Shown here: piece by piece, positions 51,704 through 62,628 of the stretch | Numbering within the stretch: position 1 is the first letter of the stretch | Layout of the letters: the number at the start of each line of letters is the position of its first letter | Assembly: GCA_963169105.1 (NCBI GenBank) | Contig: OY720642.1 | Coordinates: 21,384,965 to 21,448,964, forward strand | Source: Ceriagrion tenellum | Lineage: Eukaryota > Arthropoda > Insecta > Odonata > Coenagrionidae | Reading direction: 5' to 3' | Length of the DNA: 64,000 nt | Made by a program: the position numbers and the translations under genes | The notes under the pieces: generated by a model | Database searches by the model: none | Told to the model about the DNA's origin: nothing | Seen by the model: the letters and a program-made list of their open reading frames with translations, nothing else

Positions 51704-51866
51704 AGAACAGCAAACGCACTTTTCCACAATTTTTTATTACTACTACAAGGCGTTTCTACTCACAGAGTCATCATCAGGTACAAGACATTGATGGTGGCTC
51801 TGTGTGAGTCAAACCGCGTAGTACTGGTAATAGATAATTGAGGTAAAGTGCGATTGTTGCTGTCAT
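51704..51866. mobile_element. Imperfect inverted repeat with hammerhead-like cores (possible Penelope-like element terminal pair)
   Basis: The left arm (about 51704-51778) and the right arm (about 51786-51866) are imperfect reverse complements over some 75 bases. Reading outward from the centre, each arm has a GATGA-type box, then a short ACTC-TGT-GAGT-like stem, then an AAAC box, ACGC/CGCG, and an AATTGTGGAAAAGTGCG-like end. On the minus strand, 51777-51749 reads CTGATGA, then the short stem, then GAAAC, the two conserved boxes of a hammerhead ribozyme. The right arm has degenerate versions. Hammerhead motifs are known in the terminal repeats of Penelope-like retroelements, which often sit in inverted pairs. 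Assignment here is inference, because no coding part is adjacent. Confidence 0.5.
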
Positions 51867-54330
51867 CATGACGAACTTCCAATGCAAAACGCCTGAATCA
51901 GTTAAACTAATTGCGTAAAACATTGATTTGGTAGATTCACTTTTATAAGGATTTTTAAGAACTAATACATCTATTCTTTATAAAATCATGATGTCATATT
52001 TTGCAGGAACAGAGTTATTAAATCAGCAAAATAAATACAATAAAAATTGATTCGAAGCACAAACACTCTTCATAAATGGGTAGAAATTTTGAACAGAATA
52101 TTGCTTTGATTATGTATTAAATATCTCTGAATCAATCTCAGCACTTCAAAAATGAACTAACCTTATCCTTTTACAGTTTGCATGATATACCTGACACTGA
52201 TTGAAATCAGCAACGATTCCTCCATTATTCATCGCTCGCGGCAATGAATGCAAATTCCTCTTGCATATCCCGAAGTATTAATCTTTTACCGCCGTGAGCG
52301 CTCATGATATGGGCGTGTTTATTGCAGCGCACAATCTCGTCAGCTCAAACGACATAAAGTACGTGAAACTTCCCGTGTTGAGTGACAATCCCGTGTCATC
52401 ACACTTTGCCCGAGATTTTGCCGGCGTCAATCGCTTTGCCGAGTGCATTCCCGCAATTGAACACGAAGCACACAAAGGAAAACGACTTAATTTGGTGGGA
52501 ACGCTGTAAATCTTGCGTTTCTCGCTTTATATCACACACTCTCTATCCCTCTAGCCCGTTCTCTTCGTTGTTCGCGCCGGTCAGCGCAAAACGCATTTCC
52601 CCGCCGTTCCCGCTTCCCATTACTCACAACAACTCCGGTGTCCTCATCGAAAAGGGAACATGTGCCGCGCCCTTCCAAATCCCTCCATCTCACGCGTTGC
52701 CCTTTTCACAGCCCTCTCCACCCTATCGGAAAATCACTACCCATCACTCGCCCACATCTTACTCCGCAATCAAGCTGCTCCGCCTGGGAGCGTGAATAAA
52801 AAATATGAATACCGTGACTTACGCGACGAGCGATCTCTACTGACGACAAGGAAATTTTACGGCGATGCGCGACGCAGCGACCAAACGTAGGATAATTTCT
52901 CGTCAACGCGCCTGTATTTCGTCATTCCCCATTCCAAGCAAACTATACGGATTCGCCCCGGCCTAACGATCTCATCTATCGCATCCCCTTGGGCAACAAG
53001 GCCTTTCTCCTCCATTGACACGCATTTTCATTATTGTCCTTTCCTTTCGAGCAAAACCGACCGTTCTTTCCTTTCAACGTTATCAACAGGCGTTGATTCA
53101 AAGCATGAAGACAAGGTTAAGGGTCACTCGAAGATAGCCATTAGGTATCCAGGAAAGAAAAACATTCCTTTAGTTACCCCGAAGGCTCACTGGAGTTAAC
53201 CAAAACATTTTTTTCCTTCATTTCACTCTCCGATAAAGGTAAAATCGTTACCTTTGTTCCGCGCCAGCTCTTTCACTCTCCTCTCCCTGTCACCACCTCT
53301 CTCGTTGCCATTTCAGCCACCGGAGAATTGAAAACGTAGCGCCCGTTCCGAGATTAGTCAAAGCGGATTATACCCTCTCGTTTCCCCCTAGGGCTCGTGA
53401 TTCAGAATGGTGACCTTCAGATTAAGAGGGCACGGGGCGATAAGCACTCCCGTTCCTGGCAAAGTTCCGTTCCGCCGAGCAATAAAACTTGGCGGAATAA
53501 TGTCGGACCAAATTTAACTCCTCTAAATTTTCGGGATGTTCGCGGGGGTGGAGGAAGCGAGAGAAAGAGGGAGGGATTGGATAGACGACCGGTTGTAACC
53601 CGAGTCGTCCCAATAGCCGCGACAATTTTAGCCGAGTTTCGCGGTGATAACTTGGGCATTTCGAGCACGACATTCGTGTCCGGCGGGAGAGGGACTTGAC
53701 CGGGGTGAGTGTGTCGGGAGAGTGAGCACGAAGAGACTAGGTGGATGGCAGGGAGGCGGAGGGGGGGAGGCAAAGAGAGGGACGGAGGAAGATGTAAAGA
53801 GTAAGCGAGGGAGAGTGATAGAGATGAAGAGAGAAGGCTGTTCATTTCTAAAAGCGCCCCGCCTCTTACATTAATGCACTCGGGGAACTTCAAAAGCTGG
53901 AACACATCACGAATTCTAAAGCGCCGGGACGGACACTAGGCACGGAGCGTAAATCCTTTCTCCGCCCGAGGCCTGAAATTGGACTTTATGCTATCTCGTC
54001 CACTCTCCCTATTTCTATTCTCCTCCAGAAGGCTACCTCCTCCCTCGACACCCTCTCTTCCTCTCAGCTCAGCTCTCCTGCTCAGAACAACCCACTCTCC
54101 CTCCTCTTGCTCCTCCCACTACGTTGCCTGCCGCGCCCGCATTATTCAAGTCCGTCGTGCTTGAATCGTCCCGACGTTTTTGGGGAGAAAGATTCTTACA
54201 GCACGAAACGCCGGATAAGGTGGCCGGTGCTACCTTTATAAGGGAGGGAAATGTCCCACCTGATGAAAAAAAAAATAAATGCCCTCGAAGTGACTATTCT
54301 CAAAATTGCGCGTTGTAATTATACACCACA
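51867..54330. other. Mixed DNA with a GC-rich region, no supported gene
   Basis: From 52270 to 54320 GC content and CpG are elevated. Positions 53530-53830 and 54000-54120 are purine- or pyrimidine-rich. Open frames of 60-162 codons overlap in several frames of both strands, and none shows a known motif. A promoter-type CpG-rich region is possible. Confidence 0.4.
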
Positions 54331-57300
54331 CTAATTTAACTTGAATTTGGACGTCAAAATCGGTTGGAAAATTGACCACGGAGCCAATTTGGGCAGCACT
54401 GTTGAGTTGCGTTAATTCTGTTGGACTTCATTGCCAACCACTATGTAAGTCACTCGCAGTAATATCATGTCGTTCGAAAAGATAGAATCTAGCGCCTACA
54501 TATCCCCTTAAATGATAGATATCTGGCCAATAAAATCGCAGAAAACCAACTCACTCAGTAATTTGGTATATTTCCAAAAGATTAGTCAGTTTCTGGACAG
54601 TCTATTCTAACTTCCCTGGTTCTGGGCTAATTATTGAGCTTTCATTCACCTGCCTGCCTCACTAGTCTCTACCTATCCCACAAAGGTAATTTTTCTTCGA
54701 AATCCCACCATTTCTGTTGTCTTTTTGGTACTTTTACAGTCAAATGTCTTTTCCTCTCTAAATTCTCAACACACACTTGGGCCGCTTTGATTTTGGTTTC
54801 ACTGCGTTTTTTGTTCTATCCTTCTGCTTGCTTTACCTTATAATACCTACATCAGGTTATAAACGAACTCTTTCCAAAAAAGCAGGTATCCTAGCAACGC
54901 CACCCAGTACGGCGCTCCTAACCAAACATTTAACCAATTATTTCATTCTGTTTGCCCAGCGCTTCAGTTATCGACGTAAAATTGAAATTTAAAAACATAT
55001 CTTTTGCATTAAATAAACCTTTGCACTGTTTACACCATTTGATAACATACACCATGGTTTTGACAAAATTATGTGATCATCGAGATTATGATGATATAAA
55101 ATTAAATTATAACCTTGATAATGGTACAGTTTTGTCGAAATCATAGTCGGTGTCAATAAAACGGTTTGGATAGTACAAAACGATATTTTATTTCCTGTAA
55201 CACTTTCTCATAAAGCAAAGCCCGAAACGTCAACTTGTGAACACACTTCCTGTTTGCGACATAAATGTTTGCATCTTATAGACGTTAGGTATAAAGAAAT
55301 TACATTTTTCCATAATCATTGCAACAGTAAAATTAAAAAAAAAACAATCCCCTTTCTTCAATAAATTCCACATATTTACACCTTTCAGATTACGCATTTA
55401 ATATCAATGGCTAACCTTTCCTTGAAATGACTTAGGTCAAAGTCTACCTCATGCCTTCTTGTCCATTTGCTCAATATTTCAAAAATGACGCTCTTTCCGC
55501 ACTCCATGGCCTCGACCCTACATTCCAATACTCCCAGAATAACTCACACCCTGCTTCCACATGCGCCATAACTCTTGCAAAGCCTTTCAATAGTTCCGCA
55601 AATGCAAGGTGTCCTCATGTTGCGCGCACCAGGGGCGAACGTACTCCGTGATTCGTCGCTCGGCACTCTTGTTGACACACTCTATAGCCCTCGTCTCATC
55701 CCATGCTTTCTTCTTCAACTGACACACTCGAAACTTTCGTCACGTAAATACAAGCGCACTCTCTATCACACATGCACACACGTATTTACCTCGCGACTGC
55801 TACGACCGAGGTGGCACCTGAAGTATCATTCCCGAACCAATCGACGAATGCTCAATGGCGCATGTATACGCCGTGTGTACAGAGTTACTAAGCTCGCAAA
55901 GTCCGGTAGGCGTTCCGGTTCTCTGCCCATCGAAGTACGTCAAAAAAAGTTATCCGCTGAGTTCCTGTCGGACCCTTCTCCGAAAGCTACCCCCTACGCA
56001 GAGCCTCCCCCCAGACACCTAGGGCCCGGCTGGTGAAGGGAAGGGTGGCCTGCAGCATGCGTCTACCAAATGAGCCATTCTAAGCACGCTTCGCGACTGC
56101 CCCACCCCCCAGAATGTCCTCTCTCACCCCCCATCCCTGCCTCTCTTTCATCTGCGCCCTCCCTTATTTCAGGGCCCTTATGCGCCCCTAACCATCAACC
56201 CCTGCCATCCCCCTAACTCGCACACATCACTCGAAGCCCCGCCTCGTCCGTTACACTGCTGAGGCATATTGCGATTCAACCATTGCAACGATACCCCAAT
56301 ATGACTGAGACACCGCTCTGCGATATAAATCCCCCGGGATAAACAGGATTATGAGAATTTTTTGTTCGCATATTTATTGCGAAAATATGTATTATGAAAT
56401 AATAGACATGATGAGAAATGCTAAGAAATATGATATGAGATTTTTGATACCAAGGCGGAAACAATATTTATCTCGTGATTATTAGCCCGGTTGCCAACAA
56501 ATGTAACAAGAAATTGCAATTTGAACACAAGAAGCCGCACTTTGAATATGAATCCAGCAGACACGTAAGACTTAGATGATCAAGTTATTGAATTCAATAA
56601 AGCTTGAAGGGGTTCAAGAATATTTACAAAACTTGTTTGCATTTTTAAATTCAGAGAGAAACTGATTCGTTGAATGGATCAGGTCGGGAGTTCCTCGGAA
56701 CACGGAGGAAACATGTAACATGGATACATAAAGAAAGAGATAAGGGATTTGAATCAAACTAAAACGGAGAGAATAATTTGGGCCATTAACTAACTCTCCA
56801 CATCCAACAGACTGAATAAATAATAGGTACAACACAAGCATGGAGATGTGTTATTATTACTTCTCCCTTTAAAATGCGCAACATCAAAAAAGCTACGGCA
56901 GACGGCATATATAGCCTTAATATGACATACACATATATGATTCATGTTTTTTAAGCACATCATACCTATTGGAAAGCGGGTGTATTGCACTCCATTCTTG
57001 CGCTTGCTTGCACTTGCAGGGACTGGATAGGTACGATGCATCTATATGGAAAGCGATGCATGATACATTGAGGCTTTTGATGCACACTTTACACTAAAAC
57101 CTAATTTTTATTCTCTTGATACTAAAGAATGATGTATTTACTTTAAACCCTTTGTCATGAAGTGCTGAGAGCCAATTTTCTGGATTTTTTATGTCTTTTC
57201 TTGTAATATCTGCAATAATCAACACACTTATTTGTCTTTTTGGGTCGGTAAAAAGTAGCATACATGAATGAATGTTATTTGAGGATGGAAAAGCATAATT

Positions 57301-57812
57301 AAAATTCAGATTGATATTTTCAAATTTGTTGATTAGTGTACTTTTATAAAATAAAAGTTAGACCATTAACCTTCTTAGGCTTCTTCTGGGGTTTCTAAAA
57401 AGCTATTTGAAGTGTTAGGCCTGGATATATGATGATAAGGTCAAGTATCACCTCGATATGAAGATTAAGTTATTGCCTTCGCCCATCAGCAACACCTACA
57501 TCAACCAACAAATAGCCTAGTCAAACACAAAACCGGATCCCTCAGTTAAATACAAGATTACTAAAACGCTGAGATACTTACGGTTTGCGTACACCATATA
57601 TGACAAAACAGTCTAATAGCGTAAAACATTAAGCGTCGCAGCGAGCATACAACGCCCGTAGATGCGGTTCAACTCGAGCGATTAAAATCCCACGCCACCG
57701 TGTACCGCTCCATTTCCTTCACATAGCTAATTCTCCCTCTCCATCCCCTTTAATTTCCCCGCCCCTATATTTAGTCACATCACGAGTCAATGATTCTTCA
57801 ATCATCTCCCAA
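54331..57812. other. No supported gene
   Basis: AT-rich DNA with a GC-richer block at 55450-56280. The 153-codon plus frame at 55575-56036 has no recognised domain. No RNA gene or repeat structure seen. Confidence 0.4.
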
Positions 57813-57954
57813 TCACTTGTGCGCAGCACCTCTGGACAGAGATATTCGAGAGTGTGCATCTAGCCAGTCCGTGGTGGCCTGCACATCGTCGCCGATGGGC
57901 TGCAGGGGCAGGTCTTTTAGCTGCAGTTCCAATCTGTCGCATGCCGAGACACTT
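57813..57954 (-). CDS. Candidate host exon, unidentified protein
   Basis: On the minus strand a short GC-rich island in AT-rich DNA reads SVSACDRLELQLKDL, then PLQPIGDDVQATTDWLDAHS, then RISLSRGAAHK and a stop at 57815-57813. About two thirds of third codon positions in the core are G or C, unlike the AT-rich flanks, which is a good sign of selection on coding sequence. A pyrimidine-rich TTTCTTCTGAG lies just upstream and can serve as the 3' splice site (exon start 57954). A donor-like CAGAG|GTGCTG lies at 57830-57829, so the exon may end there rather than at the stop. The alternation of hydrophobic and charged residues and the central Trp would suit a helical repeat (for example spectrin-like), but this is a guess. 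The gene is not recognised. Confidence 0.5.
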
Positions 57955-58269
57955 CTCAGAAGAAATACAGCCAACGTACCAAAGGATTTAATTTTTATTA
58001 TCCTATTTCCTGATAGACAATTCTAAAGGAAATGAATCAAGCAATGGTTGAATACACTCATCGATCTAATGAACCAGCAATAGCTTGCGCTTTAAAAGGT
58101 CGAGTGTTTCAGCCATCGAGTGTTCTATTAAGTATCTAAAATACTTTCAAATTTCATTCTTCTATGAATACATACCAGTAAAATACATGTTTAAAGCATA
58201 TGGAAGAGTAAACTTACGATATTTTTTGGCAAATTTCGGTACCAGGTCCCAGGAATATTGAAAAACCTC

Positions 58270-58491
58270 AAGTAAAAAAATTGTTAACTATAGCCTAAGA
58301 AAATAAGTCATTTTACTCAATAGTTAAATGCCATTTCGTGGTATTTTATTCCAAAAATAAGGAAAGTCTTATCTTACATAAAGTAAAAAAATTGTTAACT
58401 ATAGCCTAAGAAAATAAGTCATTTTACTCAATAGTTAAATGCCATTTCGTGGTATTTTATTCCAAAAATAAGGAAAGTCTTATCTTACATA
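58270..58491 (+). repeat. Perfect tandem duplication, 2 x 111 bp
   Basis: Unit 1 (58270-58380) and unit 2 (58381-58491) are identical at every base I compared. A 4-base partial third unit (AAGT, 58492-58495) follows. The unit is AT-rich and non-coding, starting AAGTAAAAAAATTG and ending CTTATCTTACATA. Perfect identity implies a very recent duplication, a polymorphic minisatellite, or an assembly artefact. Confidence 0.95.
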
Positions 58492-58499
58492 AAGTCACG

Positions 58500-59030
58500 T
58501 GGCTCATGTTAGATTATACCATCATTTAAGAAGTCGAAGCAAAAATCATTTCAGTTATAAAAGAACAAAATACTAATTTTAAAAAAATACTGATCACTTT
58601 GGGACTATTGAAAAATTATTGTTGCCTTTTCAACAAATAATTGGGTTTGGTTGGATCATAACTCGTTGAAAATGGAATATTCCGCAATTCCTGTTACTGA
58701 CTTGCAATAACTACAAAGTAAGCATTTTAAAACTGATCCCTTAATTGGTAAACGGAATCATCTTCATAGCACCAATGACGTTTAGGTATCTTAGTCATCG
58801 CAGCTGAAAACATAAACAGTAGAAGTAATTATGTGAGAGTACTTCTTTGCTTTAATTGATGCCGACAGAAAGAAGCTCCGTGTCCCCTACAAAATTTGGC
58901 TGTCAGGCACAAAACTCTTGGGAAACACGCAACTTCTGGTTGATGAAATCCAATTTTGCACGAATGTAAATTTTCATTTACACACGCTTGCTATAAAATG
59001 TTCCATTCTGGCTAAAAACCCTGAAGGAAG
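58500..59030. other. No recognisable gene
   Basis: AT-rich DNA, no motif. Confidence 0.5.
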
Positions 59031-59580
59031 GGTGGGTTACAGGGAGTGAGTGGGGTTGGGGATAAAGTGGAAGTAGGGTGGGGTAGCGAGGTAGGGGAGG
59101 GCGACAGGATTGGCTGAATGGAAAGGGGCATGGGATAAGGGGGGGGAGGATTGGGGTATGCACATGGAATGAAAGAGGATTACGCGAGAGATCGAGGGAA
59201 GAGCGCTCTTTTGCGGTTGGGTCAGGGTTTGGGAGGGGGAGGGTGGTGTGCCTGTGGGCAGGACACGCGGGGGAGAGGGGAGTGGAGGCTGGGTGGGGAT
59301 TTTCGGAACCCCAGCATTACAAGTGTGCGCTGTGCATGATGAGGGGGGAGGTGGAGACGAGGGTTTGGGGGTGGAGCATGACAGAGAGGAGGGTGAGGGT
59401 CGGAGGCGGCCGTGCAAAGAGTATTGAGAATGGAAGGGTGGGGTTCAATTGCACGGGTTTCTGGAACCCCCAAGGGGTGGGCGGGGGTTTAACTGGAGGT
59501 TTACAGGGGGTCATGGCGGAATGCGGGGCGTCATAAAGAGAAGAGAAGCGTTGGGGGGGGGGGGGTGTTGCTGCGAGGGT
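59031..59580. repeat. G-rich low-complexity region with G13 run
   Basis: The plus strand is dominated by GGG/GAG/GTG strings, and a G13 run lies at 59553-59565. G-quadruplex formation is plausible. Open frames on both strands (up to 126 codons, minus, Pro/Ser-rich) are composition effects. The region contains one copy of the 87-bp repeat described next. Confidence 0.75.
59323..59409 (+). repeat. 87-bp dispersed repeat, copy 1
   Basis: Matches 63038-63124 with three mismatches in 87 bases. It begins GTGTGCGCTGTGCA and ends AGGGTCGGAGGCGG. The copies are 3.7 kb apart in the same orientation. Confidence 0.9.
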
Positions 59581-60109
59581 TTAAATAAAAAGAAGATTCC
59601 GGGTGGAGAGAAGACGTGCTAATCGGGGCGTGCGGGTGGAAAAGAAGGAGTGGATGGTTCGGCGGGGATGAAGAAGTGCATCTGGTAACTCCGGCCTCCC
59701 CTCGTTGCGACGGAGACCCCTTTTTGCTGCGTCATCTTGAATTGCTCATCGCTGCCACTCGCTCAACCCGCGCCGCTACTCATCCCGCATTCTCTCAATA
59801 ACCACGCTATCCCCACACCCCTATATCGCACCCCACACCCCCTTCCGCTCTCATCCACTCCCATTCCATGCACGCCCATCGAAAATCCGACACCGATGAA
59901 AAAGTGACGCATGGACGAATTTGAACTTCTTTCCAAAGGAGAATATGCAGAAATGAAAAAAAGGAATCAAAGCATCTTGGTTTAATATAATCTTATTCGT
60001 CCAAATCAAAAATAATTTCACTATTCTAAATAAATAAATATATATATATATATATACAGACATAATTGTTCGTTCATTCATCCAGACCGCTCAGCGGCAA
60101 ATACATACA
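59581..60109. other. No gene; (TA)n microsatellite
   Basis: Mixed DNA, with a short C-rich stretch at 59770-59880 and a (TA)n run at 60031-60056. Confidence 0.5.
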
Positions 60110-60271
60110 AATAAAGGTTCAAACAGAAAGGTAGAAAGAAAGTTTATTCCGTGTCGTCGAATTTTTTCTGCTTGGAATCGGCCATCATTACATCTTCACA
60201 CCACCATTGTGTTCGTCAATTTTATGTGTTCCTATCCACTTTCTTTCTACCTTTCTGTTTGAACATTTATT
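60110..60271. mobile_element. Small foldback/MITE-like element
   Basis: The left arm 60110-60142 and right arm 60239-60271 are reverse complements over 33 bases with one mismatch (core GTTCAAACAGAAAGGTAGAA). Weaker pairing continues outward for several bases. The 96-base interior has no coding capacity. It sits 16 bases left of the large transposon. No clear target duplication was found, so whether it is an independent MITE is uncertain. Confidence 0.65.
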
Positions 60272-60284
60272 TATATACGTCCAA

Positions 60285-60287
60285 TTA
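60285..60287 (+). repeat. Target-site duplication TTA (left)
   Basis: TTA directly precedes the terminal CACTAG, and TTA also directly follows the other terminus (62626-62628). A 3-bp duplication is weak evidence alone but fits with the terminal sequence. Confidence 0.6.
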
Positions 60288-60407
60288 CACTAGTCAACAA
60301 AGATTTTGTCCTAGAGACGTTGTTGGGTGATCTTAGACGTATTTTTCGTGCTGATTCCGAATCTTTGCTTAGATTCTTTCTATCACGTCTAGTTTCCTTA
60401 GGACAGC
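60288..60407 (+). repeat. Left terminal inverted repeat
   Basis: Pairs with 62488-62625. About nine in ten positions match over the inner 88 bases (60319-60406). Confidence 0.85.
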
Positions 60408-60753
60408 TGAATGTATGTTTTTGCTATAACGAAAGTAGTAATTTATTTTATTTATATATCGTGATAGCATGAGCAGGTAAAAATAAAACTTTCCTGTTAA
60501 AACATGTTGTCCTACGATGTCATGCCTTCCTATCCTTTCAAAACATGTTTACACTTGCACTATCCTATCGTTCAAAATTGTTTTCATATTTGTTCAAAGC
60601 AATGCTGAATCAGCTGCCACTTCACATCAGTATGTGACTAACTGTCGGCGCGTGAAGACGTTTGTTTTTTCTCTGAAGTTTGAGAATTTTGTTGCTCGCA
60701 GGAAATTGCAGCTTATTACATTGTAATCGTTGTGAAGTGGCTTAGTTTTCATC

Positions 60754-62411
60754 ATGCCTAGACAGTGCGTGAACCACCCCGATGTCTTTTGTTACGTGTG
60801 CGGTGAAATTACTTTCAAGGCTCAAAGGCGGAACATTACTCCCTTTTTGAGACAGTATTATAAACTTTATTTTGAATGTCCGTCGGGTGACCAGGATAAA
60901 GGATGGGCGACTCATGTGATGTGTAGCACCTGTGTAAGGCTTCTCACTGGTTGGACTGAGGGAAAACGTCATATGAAATTTGCCGTCTCCATGATTTGGC
61001 GGGATCTAAGGATCATTTTTTAGACTGTTATTTTTGTTTAACAAAATTTAAAGGAAATACACCGAAGTCAAAACACACAGTAAAATATCCAAACAACCTG
61101 GAATCAGCGATACGACCGGTCCCTCACTCCGAAAATTTACCAGTGCCGGAACCACCGGAAAATGTTAATCTTAGGGAAGATTCAGAAATTAATCAAGAAT
61201 GTGAGAATGAAGGATTCGAAAACTCGAAGGACCCAAATTTCGGACCGAGTATATCTGATGGACCTCATTTTATAACGCAAGAGGATTTAAATGATCTAGT
61301 GCGCGATTTAAATATGTCCAAAAAGCAGAGTCAAATCTTAGGATCACGATTAAAGGGTTGGAAATTGCTGGATCCAAATACGAAAATTTCTATGTATCGA
61401 TCTCACCATGACGAATTTAAATTATTTTTTTCTCAAGAAAACAACCTTATTTTTTGCAATGATGTTCTCTCTCTTATGGACACTCTTAATTTTGAATACA
61501 ACACAGATGATTGGCGTTTGTTCATTGATTCCTCCAAGGTCAGTTTAAAGACTGTTCTCTTACATAATGGAAATGAATTCCCCTCGATACCGTTAGCTCA
61601 TGGAACTGACATGAAAGAATCTTACGAGAATATGCAGTTACTTTTAGAAAAAATTCACTACAAAAATATCAGTGGAAAATTTGTGGCGACTTAAAAGTAA
61701 TTGCAATTTTACTACGCTTACAGCTTGGCTACACAAAATATTGCTGCTTGATCTGCGAGTGGGATAGCAGAGACAGAAAAAATCATTACTTGAAAAAAGA
61801 TTGGCCAGAACGTAAAGCACTCGTTCCTGGATCCAAAAATGTCCTTTTTCAGCCTTTGGTCGATCCGAAAAATATTCTTTTGCCACCTCTACATATTGAA
61901 TTAGGACTTTTTTTAAATTTTGTGATAGCCATGGAACAAAATTGGTGCTGGTTTTACTTATTAGAAACAAAAATTTCCTAAAATCAGTGAGGCAAAGAAC
62001 AAAGAAGGAATTTTTGTTGGGCCACAGATTAGGGAATTACTGAAGGATTAGGAATTTCAACAGCGATTGAGTTCAACGGAAAAAAGCGCGTGAAACGCAT
62101 TCAAAAATGTAGTTGAACATTTTCTAGGAAATATCATGGCTGAAAATTATTGCGATCTGGTGGCTAACCTAATTAAATCGTACCAAAAAATGGGCTGCAA
62201 TATGTCTTTAAAAGTTCACTTCCTCGACTCACACCTGGACTTTTTTCCACCAAACCTTGGCGCCGTTAGTGATGAACACGGTGAGCGTTTCCACCAGGAT
62301 ATTTTACACATGGAAAAACGTTACCAAGGATAGTTCAGCAACATGTTAGCAGATTACTGCTGGACACTGAAAAAGGACTTGCCAGATGCTAAATATGCGA
62401 GAAAATCCTAA
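60754..62411 (+). pseudogene. Transposase-like gene of the TIR element, frameshifted
   Basis: The first frame (60754-61020) begins MPRQCVNHPDVFCYVCGEI and has C-x2-C pairs (CYVC, CSTC) and a later RHMKF, suggesting a zinc-binding N-terminus. A second frame (about 61013-61680) carries another C-x2-C (CYFC), SKHTVKYP, an acidic linker, ITQEDLNDLVRDLN, GSRLKGW, DWRLFIDSSKVSLK and HYKNIS. A third (about 61690-61980) has CLICEWDSRDRKNHY and LLPPLHIELGL. A last part (62070-62411) has NMSLKVHFLDSHLDFF, SDEHGERFHQDI, MEKRYQG and ADYCWTLKKDLPDA. At least three frame changes and several stops interrupt it. I recognise the order as a protein family present in many insect and cnidarian genomes as uncharacterised, repeat-borne proteins. 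The conserved D/H/E blocks could be catalytic, but that is not shown. Confidence 0.85.
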
Positions 62412-62487
62412 GTAAGTACCTATTTTTTCACATTTTTTAAATTCACGATTTATTTGTTGAAACCCCCTTGAATCCCCATTTAATCCG

Positions 62488-62625
62488 GTTGTCCTAAGGA
62501 AACTAAACGTGATAGAAACAATCTAAGGTCAGATTCGGAATCGGCACAAAAAATACCTCTACGATCACCCAACAACATCAGCATTTCTACGACAGAAAAA
62601 ATAAGTTTTTTTTTGTTGACCAGTG
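62488..62625 (-). repeat. Right terminal inverted repeat
   Basis: Reverse complement of the left TIR with about 20 extra bases close to the tip (A/T-rich run at 62596-62614). Confidence 0.85.
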
Positions 62626-62628
62626 TTA
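62626..62628 (+). repeat. Target-site duplication TTA (right)
   Basis: See the left copy at 60285-60287. Further out, TATACGTCCAAT occurs on both sides (60274-60285 and 62645-62656), so the target region itself may have been repeated. Confidence 0.6.

Larger units (their letters stand above)
60288..62625 (+). mobile_element. DNA transposon with long TIRs, CMC (CACTA-Mirage-Chapaev)-like
   Basis: The element begins CACTAGTCAACAA and ends in the reverse complement of CACTGGTCAACAA. The terminal inverted repeats are long: about 120 bases at the left (60288-60407) and 138 at the right (62488-62625). They are well matched over blocks such as GTTGTTGGGTGATC, GATTCCGAATCT and TAGTTTCCTTAGGACA, with an extra A-rich insertion near the right tip. 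A TTA duplication flanks it. CACTA/CACTG tips plus a 3-bp duplication fit the CMC superfamily (CACTA or Chapaev3-type). Inside is one degraded plus-strand protein gene (60754-62411). The element is inactive by its broken coding region, but its ends look intact, so it could be mobilised in trans. Superfamily is inference from termini. Confidence 0.8.

Noticed and set aside
53417..53905. 162-codon minus-strand frame
   Set aside because: Leu/Ser/Pro-rich low-complexity sequence in a GC- and purine-rich block with overlapping frames on both strands.
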